NCBI GenBank assembly: GCA_028291515.1
Contig: JAQGHU010000081.1
Span: 62,001-126,000, forward strand
Length of the DNA stretch: 64,000 nucleotides
DNA from: Schlesneria sp.
GTDB lineage: Bacteria > Planctomycetota > Planctomycetia > Planctomycetales > Planctomycetaceae
Reading direction: 5' to 3'
Positions 18,565 through 26,744 of this stretch are shown in pieces. Position numbers and translations under genes: made by a program. The notes beneath the pieces were generated by a model, which was not told the DNA's origin, ran no database searches, and worked only from the letters and a program-made list of their open reading frames with translations. Position 1 is the stretch's first letter. Each line of letters begins with the position of its first letter.

Positions 18565-19899
18565 TCAATTCGGCGAATGAATTCTGCGTTTATAGACCCG
18601 ATCGAGCAACCGCTTCAGATCCTTCTGGCTGACGTTTTTCTCTTTGGCGAAGTCTTTCTGAGTGATGTCTGATTTGCACCTATCCCACTCGTTTGCAATC
18701 TGCAAATCTTTTATCGGGTCATGTTTTGTCTCGCCTTTGACCCTCCCCCGCCGCCGCTGCTCCGGTTTGTTGCCCGTGGGCTCGCCGGCCGTCGCAATCT
18801 CCCCTTGCCGCCCACTTTGCTTCGGAAGTTCCCGGTTTGATTCGGGGTACAGCGCCACCGTTCCCGCGAAATTGAGGTCGGGAATAGCGCTAAATGCCGC
18901 ATTAACGGCTTCGATATCCTTCGGCGAACAGTCCGCAATAAATTTTCCCGTCGCCGGATCGTGGCGAAGATAGAAACATCGTGTGTCTTGCACGTCGTCG
19001 AGATGTGCAATCTGTGAAAATTTGCCATCGGGAGTCAATGGCGTTGGTCCGCTTCGGTGCGCCTTCAAAATCTGAACGTGCCTTAACGCCAGATCCCTGC
19101 AAAGCATTCCGTAACTTGAGCGATTCATTCCAGCCAATGACGCCGCAGAGCCTTGAGCATGCACTGCGGCGAGCCGTTCCAAGTCATCCGCCGTAATCAA
19201 ACGATCGAAGTTTTTGAACTGCAACAGCAGACGGGTTGCCGCCGAATTCAATTCGTCGGCCTGCACGTTCGGTTGGGTCCGGATACTGTGAAGTTCGTAA
19301 AGCGCGCTGTACAACCCCATCACGGCACTCTTCAGTATATTAAGTCGCTTTCGGCCACGATCCGTCTTGCAAACCACCTTCGCTCTCGCCAATTCTTGCG
19401 AGAAGTTCATCCAGAACCATTCGCGCTGTTCGCTCACACTTGTGCGCGGAATGTCGTCGAATGCAGTTACCTTTCCGACTGGTTTGATTAGATCGGCGGC
19501 ACCTGCGGGTCCGGTTCCGCAAGCCAGGAGTTCATGATCCAAACCCTCATAAAGAAACTTGAAGTCGATCGATTGAAACTGCTTTTCATCCTCGCCACCG
19601 TAGGCGCGGAACTCCAGCCGAATTGCTTCTCTCTCGGCTAGATTCAAAATCAGCTTCGAGAAACTAAATGCCTGTTCGCCTGCATGGTCGATCATCGCTT
19701 CCCGTGCTGGCAATCGGGCGATGTCCCGGCCAACCTTGTCCAATTCCGTACGAAACTCGTCGATGAAACGGCGCAGTTTCCCCACACGGGCATTTCGCAT
19801 GGCGTCGTTGACGTCAAACTTACCGAGCGGAAGTGTGCGTTCCATCTCCATGAAACTGAGAAGTCTCGATGCGGCTAGATGGATCGGCGCAGCGATCAT
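18565..19899 (-). CDS. Element protein of unknown function, 444 residues
   Basis: Not recognised. It is a soluble, charged protein without signal peptide or membrane segments. The N-terminal part (KFDVNDAMRNARVGKLRRFIDEFRTELDKVGRD) is helical; the C-terminal 60 residues are very basic (EQRRRGRVKGETKHD) followed by a possible HTH (SDITQKDFAKEKNVSQKDLKRLLDRVYKRR), so DNA binding is likely. It is the gene upstream of the iteron-like cluster. ATG start at 19899. Confidence 0.75.
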   Translation of the reverse strand: MIAAPIHLAASRLLSFMEMERTLPLGKFDVNDAMRNARVGKLRRFIDEFRTELDKVGRDIARLPAREAMIDHAGEQAFSFSKLILNLAEREAIRLEFRAYGGEDEKQFQSIDFKFLYEGLDHELLACGTGPAGAADLIKPVGKVTAFDDIPRTSVSEQREWFWMNFSQELARAKVVCKTDRGRKRLNILKSAVMGLYSALYELHSIRTQPNVQADELNSAATRLLLQFKNFDRLITADDLERLAAVHAQGSAASLAGMNRSSYGMLCRDLALRHVQILKAHRSGPTPLTPDGKFSQIAHLDDVQDTRCFYLRHDPATGKFIADCSPKDIEAVNAAFSAIPDLNFAGTVALYPESNRELPKQSGRQGEIATAGEPTGNKPEQRRRGRVKGETKHDPIKDLQIANEWDRCKSDITQKDFAKEKNVSQKDLKRLLDRVYKRRIHSPN

Positions 19900-20117
19900 T
19901 TTCTCTACTCCGTGTGAGGACGGGCCGCCCGCGCTGGAGTCGGAGAGTAGATTCAGATCACACAGCGCGGGCCGCGTTGAACCGACGAGTTGTAGCTACT
20001 CAACTCGCCGAACCCGATGAAGCATCTTACTTGTTTCGCGACGCCAATCCACCGACGAACTCAGTCTTGTCCGAAAGATCGACCGGCGTTTCGCCATTAC
20101 ACTCCAGGCGTCGCGAA

Positions 20118-20600
20118 TCAATGAATTTCTGAGCGGCTCTGATCCAGCATCTCTGTCCGCCAAATGGAGTCGTCAATCTTCTGATTCGCCCGCTCCATTC
20201 GAAGGATCAGTCTACAGCAGATCAGTTTTGCCGACTGATCGCGGAAGTGATCGCGACTGGATTTCGGCACCCCGTTTTCCGCAAGATCGCGATCGAGAAT
20301 TGCTGCAGCGGATAAGACAAGCCGCTCGGAAGTGGTCAGGCTCCGATTTTCAGCTTTTGCTGATAGCGCAATCTGATCGACAGGGACGTCTGTCGGATAG
20401 CGTAGCGTCGGATCCTGCCAGGCGAGAGCTCGGGAGAGCAGCCTTGCCTCTTGAATCGACGTCAGACCGCTTACTCCATCCCCTAACCCCAGTGATGAAG
20501 GGGAACCTGCGGCGGCCTCTTGCAATCGTTGCGTGGCCTTCGACGCTTTTATTTGGGCTTCAGTTCGATATCGCTTCCTGCGAGTGGAACGATTTGACAT
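20118..20600 (-). CDS. Hypothetical element protein, 160 residues
   Basis: Not recognised. Soluble, helical and charged, starting with a basic segment (SNRSTRRKRYRTEAQIKASKATQRLQEAAAG). No catalytic motif is visible. It lies on the element coding strand, and the 217 bp between it and the 444-residue gene show no obvious structure. Codon usage and an open 160-codon frame support a real gene, but no homologue is recalled. Confidence 0.6.
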   Translation of the reverse strand: MSNRSTRRKRYRTEAQIKASKATQRLQEAAAGSPSSLGLGDGVSGLTSIQEARLLSRALAWQDPTLRYPTDVPVDQIALSAKAENRSLTTSERLVLSAAAILDRDLAENGVPKSSRDHFRDQSAKLICCRLILRMERANQKIDDSIWRTEMLDQSRSEIH

Positions 20601-20672
20601 TTTGGCTTACTTAGAACGATGAGTAGCCTTCACTCCGATGCGATGATCAACGCCGATCGTGCGGCTTTAGGA

Positions 20673-21401
20673 CTATTCCGTTTTGAACGGCGGTTCCGGC
20701 CAGTCAGGGGACTGTCGATCAATGTCGAAGTTTACGACATGCATCACCAGTCCGTTTTCTGGCGTAGCTACGCGCCTATGAGAGATTTTCAGGCCAGCAC
20801 CACGATAGACCAAATCGGTCTCCCCGACAAAAGAGCGATCCTTTAACTCGTCAATGATTGCTCTCCGTTTGAGCTCAAATGTAGTTGCGGAATCCCGTGC
20901 GAGGATAAACCATCCGATTGTCGGATGTGCATCTTCTTCTTTCATGAGAAGCTTGGCTATTGAACGGAAGCACTCAAGCGCGCCTTGCGACGCTGACTCC
21001 GGTTCCGGGACAACCAGGTCTGCACCTCGCCAATAGACAACCGATCGAATCGCCCCATTTTCGCGGGAGAGCCAAAGGTGCTCGAAACCGCCAGCAACTT
21101 TTCGCATCCGAGAACCGCGGAATAGTAACTTGGCATCTCGGTTTCCATCCCCCTTGAAGGGCATGCCTAACTCCGTCATCGCGGCCTCAAATTCATTTGC
21201 CGTACAGCGGAATGGAGACTTTGCGACTTCCATATCGTGAGTCGCCGCAAGCGTCGGCATGCCTATTGAATTTGGCTTAGAGATCGGAGCTCCGAAACGC
21301 CGCGACAGCATGGCACCGATGACAACACACAATGCCGCCGAAACTACCACCCACCCAGGAATGGCAAGTTTTCTCATCAGAAACTGTTGCATTGATGTCA
21401 T
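20673..21401 (-). CDS. Hypothetical membrane-anchored protein
   Basis: 242 residues with one N-terminal membrane segment (IPGWVVVSAALCVVIGAMLSRRF) and a soluble domain beyond it. The domain contains repeated beta-like stretches (LLFRGSRMRKVAGGFEHLWLSRENGAIRSVVYWRG; LVYRGAGLKISHRRV), unknown to me. It is carried inside the integrative element and may be cargo. ATG start at 21401. Confidence 0.7.
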   Translation of the reverse strand: MTSMQQFLMRKLAIPGWVVVSAALCVVIGAMLSRRFGAPISKPNSIGMPTLAATHDMEVAKSPFRCTANEFEAAMTELGMPFKGDGNRDAKLLFRGSRMRKVAGGFEHLWLSRENGAIRSVVYWRGADLVVPEPESASQGALECFRSIAKLLMKEEDAHPTIGWFILARDSATTFELKRRAIIDELKDRSFVGETDLVYRGAGLKISHRRVATPENGLVMHVVNFDIDRQSPDWPEPPFKTE

Positions 21402-21585
21402 CCTAAGAACTCTGGGAATGTCATAGCAGTTGTCGGAAGCCAGCGGCGAGATTCTGCCGTATCCGGAGTTGATTGACGAACGACCGAACCAAGGAAGATT
21501 TTGCTCGGTGAGAAAACTTCGCCGTTGCTACACCGCGGAGCCACAGGCTTCTGTCCGGAAAGTACCTTTGATAGGTGGGGGGGCC

Positions 21586-21876
21586 CTACTCACTTTTTCC
21601 CCCAAGCAACAACCGTCGTACGGCTTCGGCCTTTTCAGAATTGGAAAGAGGCAACGTTGCGATCATTGCCAATGCAGAGGCGAAGTCGTCCAGGCTCTCT
21701 GCTTCGATTGGAAGTGCAACGGCGTCCGAGCCGGTTTTGACACGTTTTTCCGACCCGCTGGTGCAACTGGTAGTGCAACGCGAATCGACCGACGATGCAA
21801 CTTCAGACAGAATTCCACTTAGAACTGTACGCTTGGACGTTCGGGACGTAGAGGCCGCAGGTTCAAATCCTGTCAT
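21586..21876 (-). CDS. Short ORF crossing attR; end fragment of element
   Basis: 96 codons. It opens inside the tRNA-like attR with MTGFEPAASTSRT, the same antisense-tRNA peptide that ends the integrase, and continues into the element to a C-terminus ALAMIATLPLSNSEKAEAVRRLLLGGKSE. The ATG is not preceded by a convincing ribosome site. Either it is a small gene whose start was overwritten by the repeat, or it is the read-through tail of the older integrase to its right. The C-terminal helix looks protein-like. Confidence 0.4.
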   Translation of the reverse strand: MTGFEPAASTSRTSKRTVLSGILSEVASSVDSRCTTSCTSGSEKRVKTGSDAVALPIEAESLDDFASALAMIATLPLSNSEKAEAVRRLLLGGKSE

Positions 21877-21881
21877 CCCGA
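21837..21881 (+). repeat. attR: right 45-bp direct repeat of the integrative element
   Basis: Identical to 14109-14153. It carries only the 3' part of tRNA-Pro; the 5' half of a tRNA is missing, as expected of a distal att site. Similarity to the left end continues past the repeat (AGCCTTGCT...), because the DNA to the right belongs to a related element. Confidence 0.9.
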
Positions 21882-22099
21882 TCTCCGAAGCCTTGCTTGC
21901 AAAAACTGATAGACATTCATACTGAGGTCAATCGAACCATGGCACATCGCTGCCTGGGAAGTTCGGCGGTCGACCCTCCATTTGATGGCAGAATTCCAAG
22001 CAAGTGCCTCAATAGATGAACGTCGATAGTTCGGCCGCGCGTCCCTCGCGATACCTGCCGATTTCAGGTCGCGGTCAAGAATTCAGATCAAGCCGGTCG
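21882..22099 (-). pseudogene. Remnant of a second, related integrase
   Basis: The 218 bp right of attR resemble the 3' end of the integrase gene: about 28 bp match 14154-14181, then after a deletion of about 290 bp relative to that copy the rest matches roughly 14475-14660. Translated on the minus strand, pieces such as LRHLLG align with LRHSFG of the catalytic HxxR block, but frames are broken. This is the stub of an older element integrated at the same tRNA. Confidence 0.75.
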
Positions 22100-22101
22100 C
22101 G

Positions 22102-22959
22102 CTACAACCGCTGCAGAAGTTCCGTCTTCTTCGCGGCAAACTCTTCAGGGGTTAGAATCCCCTTCTGTTGAAGCTCGGCCAACCGTTCGATCTTGGCAAA
22201 GATATCCTCTTCCTGATTGGTCCGGGAACCCGGCGGATTTATCGGCTGCGGTTCCGCCGTATACGACTGCGGCATTGGGTTTGTCTGCAATTGTTGAGGT
22301 GTGACTCCATTCACCGAGATCACAGGCAAACTGGAAACGTCGATCGTGCCGTACTGACTGTTTAGAGTAACCGCCCCACCCGCCCCCTGTTGCTGAGAAA
22401 CACCGCCGATTTGGTGATCAAGCGTGTCGTAGACAGTCACGACTCCATTGATATCAACCGCCAGTCGGCGAGCATTCGAGAAATAAGCGTATCGAACATT
22501 ATTCTGCCCGCCGCTGCCATTGGGGCTCCCTAAGTCGGAAGGCCACCACGATCCCCGAGCCCCTTGTGAGTTAGGCACAAACAGGCTGACGGGGCTGCCC
22601 CCCATGCTTGGCCCCGCCCCAAAGCCCCCGCCCTGCTGCTGGCCACTGCCACTCTGCCATTGCGATTGATTATTCTGTGGTACGGGGACAAAAGGCTGCT
22701 GAGACAAGAGTTGGGACAGCTCTGAGCACAATCCATCAACTTTCGATTTCAATCCGTGGTTGAACATGTCCCCGACCATGGTCATACCACCCTGCATCCA
22801 TTGCCCTCCACCTCCCAATTCATGATGAAAGAACTGTGCCATCGTTCCGTTTCCGTTCATCACGGACTGAAGCATGCTGGTGACGGCATCAGTGCTGATA
22901 CCGTAGCGTTGAGAGAGGTCGCAAATCTTTTGCCACCCTTGATCGGTGAACGGCTGCAA
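22102..22959 (-). CDS. SHOCT-domain protein
   Basis: 285 residues. The N-terminus (LQPFTDQGWQKICDLSQRYGISTDAVTSMLQSVMNGNGTMAQFFHHELGGGGQW) is a conserved domain of a bacterial family often annotated as SHOCT protein. A Gly/Gln-rich linker (about 105-150) leads to a middle beta-rich part, and the C-terminus is the short SHOCT helix pair (EEDIFAKIERLAELQQKGILTPEEFAAKKTELLQRL). The TTG at 22959 is chosen as start because AGGAG lies 8 nt upstream and it places LQPF at the N-terminus; longer upstream reading is poorly conserved in style. Function unknown. Confidence 0.82.
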   Translation of the reverse strand: MQPFTDQGWQKICDLSQRYGISTDAVTSMLQSVMNGNGTMAQFFHHELGGGGQWMQGGMTMVGDMFNHGLKSKVDGLCSELSQLLSQQPFVPVPQNNQSQWQSGSGQQQGGGFGAGPSMGGSPVSLFVPNSQGARGSWWPSDLGSPNGSGGQNNVRYAYFSNARRLAVDINGVVTVYDTLDHQIGGVSQQQGAGGAVTLNSQYGTIDVSSLPVISVNGVTPQQLQTNPMPQSYTAEPQPINPPGSRTNQEEDIFAKIERLAELQQKGILTPEEFAAKKTELLQRL

Positions 22960-23049
22960 AATTGAACTCCTGAAAAAGAAGCTTAGATAAAGAGGACTGA
23001 GCGCATTACGCTCACCGTATCGAGCCGCGTGGGATGCCACAAGGCGGCA

Positions 23050-23943
23050 CTACGTCGCGCCCTCGCCGCTGTTCAGATCTATATCCCCCAGCCGCTCAAT
23101 CTTCACTTGGGCATTCATTCCGATGTAGTCCGATGTCGACCCGGTAAAGAGACCGGAAATCGGCATGACGCCTCGCGGGTGATGGCTCACGCCGACCACG
23201 ATATGCTTCAGTGAAGCCGGCTCACCGATAGTCGGATCAAAACCTCGCCAGCCAAGAACCGGCAGGTAAACTTCAGTCCAGGCATGCATCGCGGCCCGTC
23301 CCGCTTCTGAGGCGGGACAATCGAGGTAACCACTGGCAAAACGAGCGGACAAGCCAATGCACCGCGAGGCGTCCATCATTAATGTCGCCATGTCGCGACA
23401 GGATCCGCTTCCCAATTTCAGAGTCTGTGCAGGAGATTGGACACCTTTAATATCTCGCCGCTGATATTTTATTTCGTGGGTGATGGCTAAGCACAATGCG
23501 ATCAACAGGCTTTCCGCGTCAGTCGCTGCGGCGATCTCAGGGAAGCGCGCCAGCCACAAACGAACCTCATTCACATCATCCGGGTACGAGAGGACCTGGT
23601 AGACCGACGCAATCTGCGTTTCAAGAACGTCGTACTCAATCGGCAGAGCGACGCTCCACGGCTTGTGAAGTTCTTGTTGTGGAAACGGAATCGACCGTTG
23701 GACAAGTGTGGTACTGCGGATCGCAAGCTCCGCCGCATCCTCAACAAAGTCCACAATCGCGACTGAGTTGTTGTAAACGTCGCGAGCCCAAACGATCCGA
23801 TGGGCCGGAGTAATCTCCAGGGCCATGCTTTCAACTCTAAGATCGTGACCCTCGCGCGGGCGAAGGACCAATCGATGTCGACCGAACGCAACCGGCTTCC
23901 GGTAGTTGTAGAGCGTACTGTGTTCAATTCGCAGGCGTGACAT
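23050..23943 (-). CDS. Transglutaminase-like protease-family protein (second of pair)
   Basis: 297-residue protein with an N-terminal bacterial transglutaminase-associated domain (LRIEHSTLYNYRKPVAFGRHRLVLRPREG) and the papain-like catalytic core: Cys in GSCRDMATLMMDASRCIGLSARFASGYLD, His in HAWTEVYLPVLGWRGFDPT with the Asp of the triad. Start ATG 23943, overlapping the end of the upstream transglutaminase by 20 nt, so the two are translationally coupled. Such proteins probably act as amidases or peptidases rather than as cross-linking enzymes; substrate unknown. Confidence 0.88.
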   Translation of the reverse strand: MSRLRIEHSTLYNYRKPVAFGRHRLVLRPREGHDLRVESMALEITPAHRIVWARDVYNNSVAIVDFVEDAAELAIRSTTLVQRSIPFPQQELHKPWSVALPIEYDVLETQIASVYQVLSYPDDVNEVRLWLARFPEIAAATDAESLLIALCLAITHEIKYQRRDIKGVQSPAQTLKLGSGSCRDMATLMMDASRCIGLSARFASGYLDCPASEAGRAAMHAWTEVYLPVLGWRGFDPTIGEPASLKHIVVGVSHHPRGVMPISGLFTGSTSDYIGMNAQVKIERLGDIDLNSGEGAT

Positions 23944-24796
23944 TTGCGGACTCAAGCGAAATACCCTTGTGGCTCAATTGCATCCGACCCAGTGCGGTGA
24001 ACGTCTCACCAGGCGCCAACTGACAATCCACTTTCATGGAAGTACCTTGAGCGCCACCAAAAATGCTGGCGACGGCCGCATCGGCAGCATCTCGACCGGT
24101 ACCAATTCGGACTAAGCCGTTCAATGGGACCAGCCGCGTTGCATCAAATATCAGCCACTGCCCACCAATATAGGATTCGAAACACGCATGAAAATCGGGA
24201 GGAGAAAGTTGATAAGCGTATCCAGAGAAATAGCGGGCGGGGATGTTCAGCGCACGGCAAAGTGCAATTCCCAAGTGAGCAAAGTCTCGGCAAACCCCTT
24301 TTCGCTGGACCACGGTATCATACGCCGACGTCTCCGAATCTGTGCTGCCGAGTGCATATTCGACATTCGCGTGTATCCATTCCTCAATGGCAGTCACCTT
24401 CTGATACGGGTCCGCGATCTGACCGAAATGGTCCCACGCCAGTTTCCCAAGGCGGTCCGACTGACAATATCGACTGGGGAATAGGTAGGGTATCGCCTCG
24501 CGATCCAACTCTGCGATTGATATTGGATCAACGCCACGAGCCTGCACCATCTCGTTAGTACAGTCAACCGTCGCGGAGTACTCGATTTCAAGGGTGGCGG
24601 CTCTCCCGGTTTCGAGCCGAACAAATCGATTCCCGTCATTTTCAAGATGAAATTCTTCAATCCGCACGTTCGGCACGACGGAAAAGTGCTCTTCGACAAT
24701 GGTCTGCGAAGTGTTTTTCTGAGCGTGAATGTTCAGGATCAGCGTAGAAGGAAATCGGACCGCGTACTGCAGTCGCGACGAAACTTGAAATCGCAT
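23924..24796 (-). CDS. Transglutaminase-like protein (first of pair)
   Basis: 290 residues with the same family architecture: an N-terminal beta domain (MRFQVSSRLQYAVRFPSTLILNIHAQKN) and a catalytic core with Cys in KGVCRDFAHLGIALCRALNIPARYFSGYAYQ, His in FHACFESYIGGQWLIFDATRL. ATG 24796 chosen over an ATG further upstream because it begins the domain. It is the first gene of the two-gene operon. The pair are clear homologues with low identity, so this is an old duplication. Confidence 0.88.
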   Translation of the reverse strand: MRFQVSSRLQYAVRFPSTLILNIHAQKNTSQTIVEEHFSVVPNVRIEEFHLENDGNRFVRLETGRAATLEIEYSATVDCTNEMVQARGVDPISIAELDREAIPYLFPSRYCQSDRLGKLAWDHFGQIADPYQKVTAIEEWIHANVEYALGSTDSETSAYDTVVQRKGVCRDFAHLGIALCRALNIPARYFSGYAYQLSPPDFHACFESYIGGQWLIFDATRLVPLNGLVRIGTGRDAADAAVASIFGGAQGTSMKVDCQLAPGETFTALGRMQLSHKGISLESANVTPAN

Positions 24797-25008
24797 ATCA
24801 AAGTTCGTTTCTAGGTAGAGGGGCCGCATTGGACGATTGCAGCACATCGTGAGATGTTGGAATGCAGCAAAACTTCAGCTGCGCATTGCGGAGTGACTCA
24901 AAGCAAATCCCACGCCATGTTGGAACCTCGCAACCAACCGAGCATGAGGACGCACGCCACGGACAACGTGACTGATCCCGACTTTCGCTGCCTGATATCA
25001 AATAGAAC

Positions 25009-25034
25009 GACCGGGCAAGCGTCCTTGCCCGGTC
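25009..25034. terminator. Hairpin, probable terminator of the acyl-CoA ligase transcript
   Basis: GACCGGGCAAG and its exact complement CTTGCCCGGTC are separated by CGTC. It is GC-rich and follows the acyl-CoA ligase gene on the minus strand, but no T tract follows in either direction, so intrinsic termination is not certain. Confidence 0.45.
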
Positions 25035-25096
25035 AGTGTTGCAGCAAAATCCTCGTCGATGGCCATTATGACTGATGGCCATCGGCCAAACAAAAT

Positions 25097-25114
25097 GGAC
25101 AGGTCGACCTGTCC
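25097..25114. repeat. 18-bp perfect palindrome
   Basis: GGACAGGTCGACCTGTCC reads the same on both strands and is followed by CCTTTT. It may be a factor-binding site, the tip of a dispersed repeat, or part of the ligase transcript end. I do not know its class. Confidence 0.6.
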
Positions 25115-25221
25115 CCTTTTCTGAGCCGCAGATTCATTTAACCCGATGTCCGTTGCCTAGCTTCTTCTGTCAGGCTGCAGAGCCCGGAAACATCGTCCGG
25201 CTGATCCGGCCTTGTTCTGAA

Positions 25222-26694
25222 TCAACGCAATAACCGGCGCAATGCCTTGCCCGAGGCACTGCGGGGTACTGTTGATACGAATTCCACTGAACGTGGAAGT
25301 TTGAACGTCGCCAGGACCGGCCGCAAGAACGCGATCAGTTCGTCTTGTGAGAGTTGAGCTCCCGGTTTGAGGGCGACAACTGCACGCGGCACTTCGCCAA
25401 GGATCGGATCCGGTGTGCCCAAGACCACGGCGTCAGCAATTGCCGGGTGGCGGAACAGGACTTCCTCGACGTCGCGCGGGTAGACTTTCTCACCGCCGAC
25501 ATTGATCATGTCCTTAACTCGGTCGACGATGTAGACGTAGCCCTCAGCGTCTTTCCGTACAATGTCACTTGTGCGGAACCAGCCGTCCGCGACGAATACC
25601 TCGGCGGTTGCTTCAGGGAGTTTGTAATAGCCAGCGGACACTGCGGTGCCACGCGCCCATAGTTCACCGATTTCACCGACTGCGAGCGTCTGCCCCTCTG
25701 CATCGACCACCTTTAGCTCGGTGTCTCCCATCGCTCTCCCGCATGAACCAACTCGCATCTCTTCCGGGGGTGTGGTGGTGATCACAGGGCTGACTTCGGT
25801 GAGCCCATACGATTCCGCATAGCCAACCTTCCAGTCGTCCCGCATCGCGGAGATCAACTCTGCAGGCATTGGAGCCGCAGCCGAGTGGACGACGCGCAGG
25901 CTCTGCAAGTGACGACTAGACCGCGCCGATGAATGCGTCATGTGATTTATCATCGCCGGAACACCCAGCAACTGGGTTACTCGTGCCGTTTCGATGAGTT
26001 CCAGCACGGGCTCTGCCTTAAACCTCCGCACAATGACTGCGGTCCCACCGACGCTGAAGATGCCCAGCACACCATTGATTAGCCCCCAGCAGTGAAATAA
26101 CGGAGCCGCGACGAGCAGCGTGTCGTCAGAGTGGAAGTGGACGCGGGCGAACTGTTGGGCGTTATCGACAATATTCAGATGCGTCAACATCACACCCTTC
26201 GGCTGCCCGGTCGTCCCCGACGTGTACAGTAGACAAGCCACAGTGTTGGGTACCAGGTCTGTCGTTGAACATGCCTCGGTTGTGGAGACCAATAACGCGT
26301 CCCAGTCGGATTCGACGACGAACGTCCGGTGGACGCCGAGCCCCTCGGCCACAGACTGCAGCCCCTTCTGTTGTTCCGAATCGGTCAGCAGCCAGACCGC
26401 TTCGGAATCGGCGATGACTGCCCGTACCTCCTCGGGCCGCAACATGGCGTTGACGATGTTCGGCACTACGCCCGCTTTGAAGGCGCCGAGGGCAGCAATC
26501 ACTAATTCCGGACCACTCTCCAACAGCAACCCAATCACTTGCCCAGGTTGCACGCCTCCCGCTCGCAGAGACCCCGCAAACCGTTCCGTGAGATGATCAA
26601 GTTCACGGTAGGTGAAAATCCGCCCCTCATAGATCAACGCCGCATGTTCCGGGCGAGTCATCGCTGAGTCGCGTAGCAAGTCCGAAATATTCAC
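25222..26694 (-). CDS. Acyl-CoA synthetase (AMP-forming)
   Basis: 490-residue ANL enzyme: an N-terminal activation domain with LLYTSGTTGQPKGVMLTHLN (P-loop), then LFHCWGLINGVLGIFSVGG, ESYGLTEVSPVITTTPPEE, WFRTSDIVRKDAEGYVYIVDRVKDMINVGGEKVYPRDVEE and C-terminal SASGKALRRLL with the catalytic Lys. It activates a carboxylic acid, probably a medium- or long-chain fatty acid, to its CoA ester. Start set at the GTG 26694, which has GGGAGG about 8 nt upstream; an ATG at 26724 would add ten residues and itself lies over the ribosome site. Confidence 0.9.
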   Translation of the reverse strand: MNISDLLRDSAMTRPEHAALIYEGRIFTYRELDHLTERFAGSLRAGGVQPGQVIGLLLESGPELVIAALGAFKAGVVPNIVNAMLRPEEVRAVIADSEAVWLLTDSEQQKGLQSVAEGLGVHRTFVVESDWDALLVSTTEACSTTDLVPNTVACLLYTSGTTGQPKGVMLTHLNIVDNAQQFARVHFHSDDTLLVAAPLFHCWGLINGVLGIFSVGGTAVIVRRFKAEPVLELIETARVTQLLGVPAMINHMTHSSARSSRHLQSLRVVHSAAAPMPAELISAMRDDWKVGYAESYGLTEVSPVITTTPPEEMRVGSCGRAMGDTELKVVDAEGQTLAVGEIGELWARGTAVSAGYYKLPEATAEVFVADGWFRTSDIVRKDAEGYVYIVDRVKDMINVGGEKVYPRDVEEVLFRHPAIADAVVLGTPDPILGEVPRAVVALKPGAQLSQDELIAFLRPVLATFKLPRSVEFVSTVPRSASGKALRRLLR

Positions 26695-26744
26695 ACAACC
26701 GCCTCCCAAAACCATGCTGGCCACATCATGTGTCCTGCATCAAT

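Larger units (their letters stand above)
14109..21881. mobile_element. Integrative element in tRNA-Pro (about 7.7 kb) with integrase and prim-pol
   Basis: The element is bounded by identical 45-bp repeats of the tRNA-Pro 3' end. All its genes lie on the minus strand: unknowns at the right end, a 444-residue protein, an AlpA-like HTH protein, a small protein, prim-pol, XRE regulator, zinc-ribbon membrane protein and tyrosine integrase next to attL. No relaxase, type IV secretion, capsid or terminase gene is visible, so it is not a self-sufficient conjugative element or phage. The gene set resembles a replicating satellite or mobilisable island. An iteron-like cluster lies at 18442-18548. Confidence 0.88.
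24797..25221. other. Intergenic gap with two strong inverted repeats
   Basis: No gene seen. An 11-bp perfect stem with 4-nt loop lies at 25009-25034 and an 18-bp perfect palindrome at 25097-25114. Upstream elements for the transglutaminase operon must also lie here, but no promoter boxes could be assigned. Confidence 0.5.

Noticed and set aside
14109-21881. Prophage
   Set aside because: No capsid, portal, terminase, tail or lysis gene is present.
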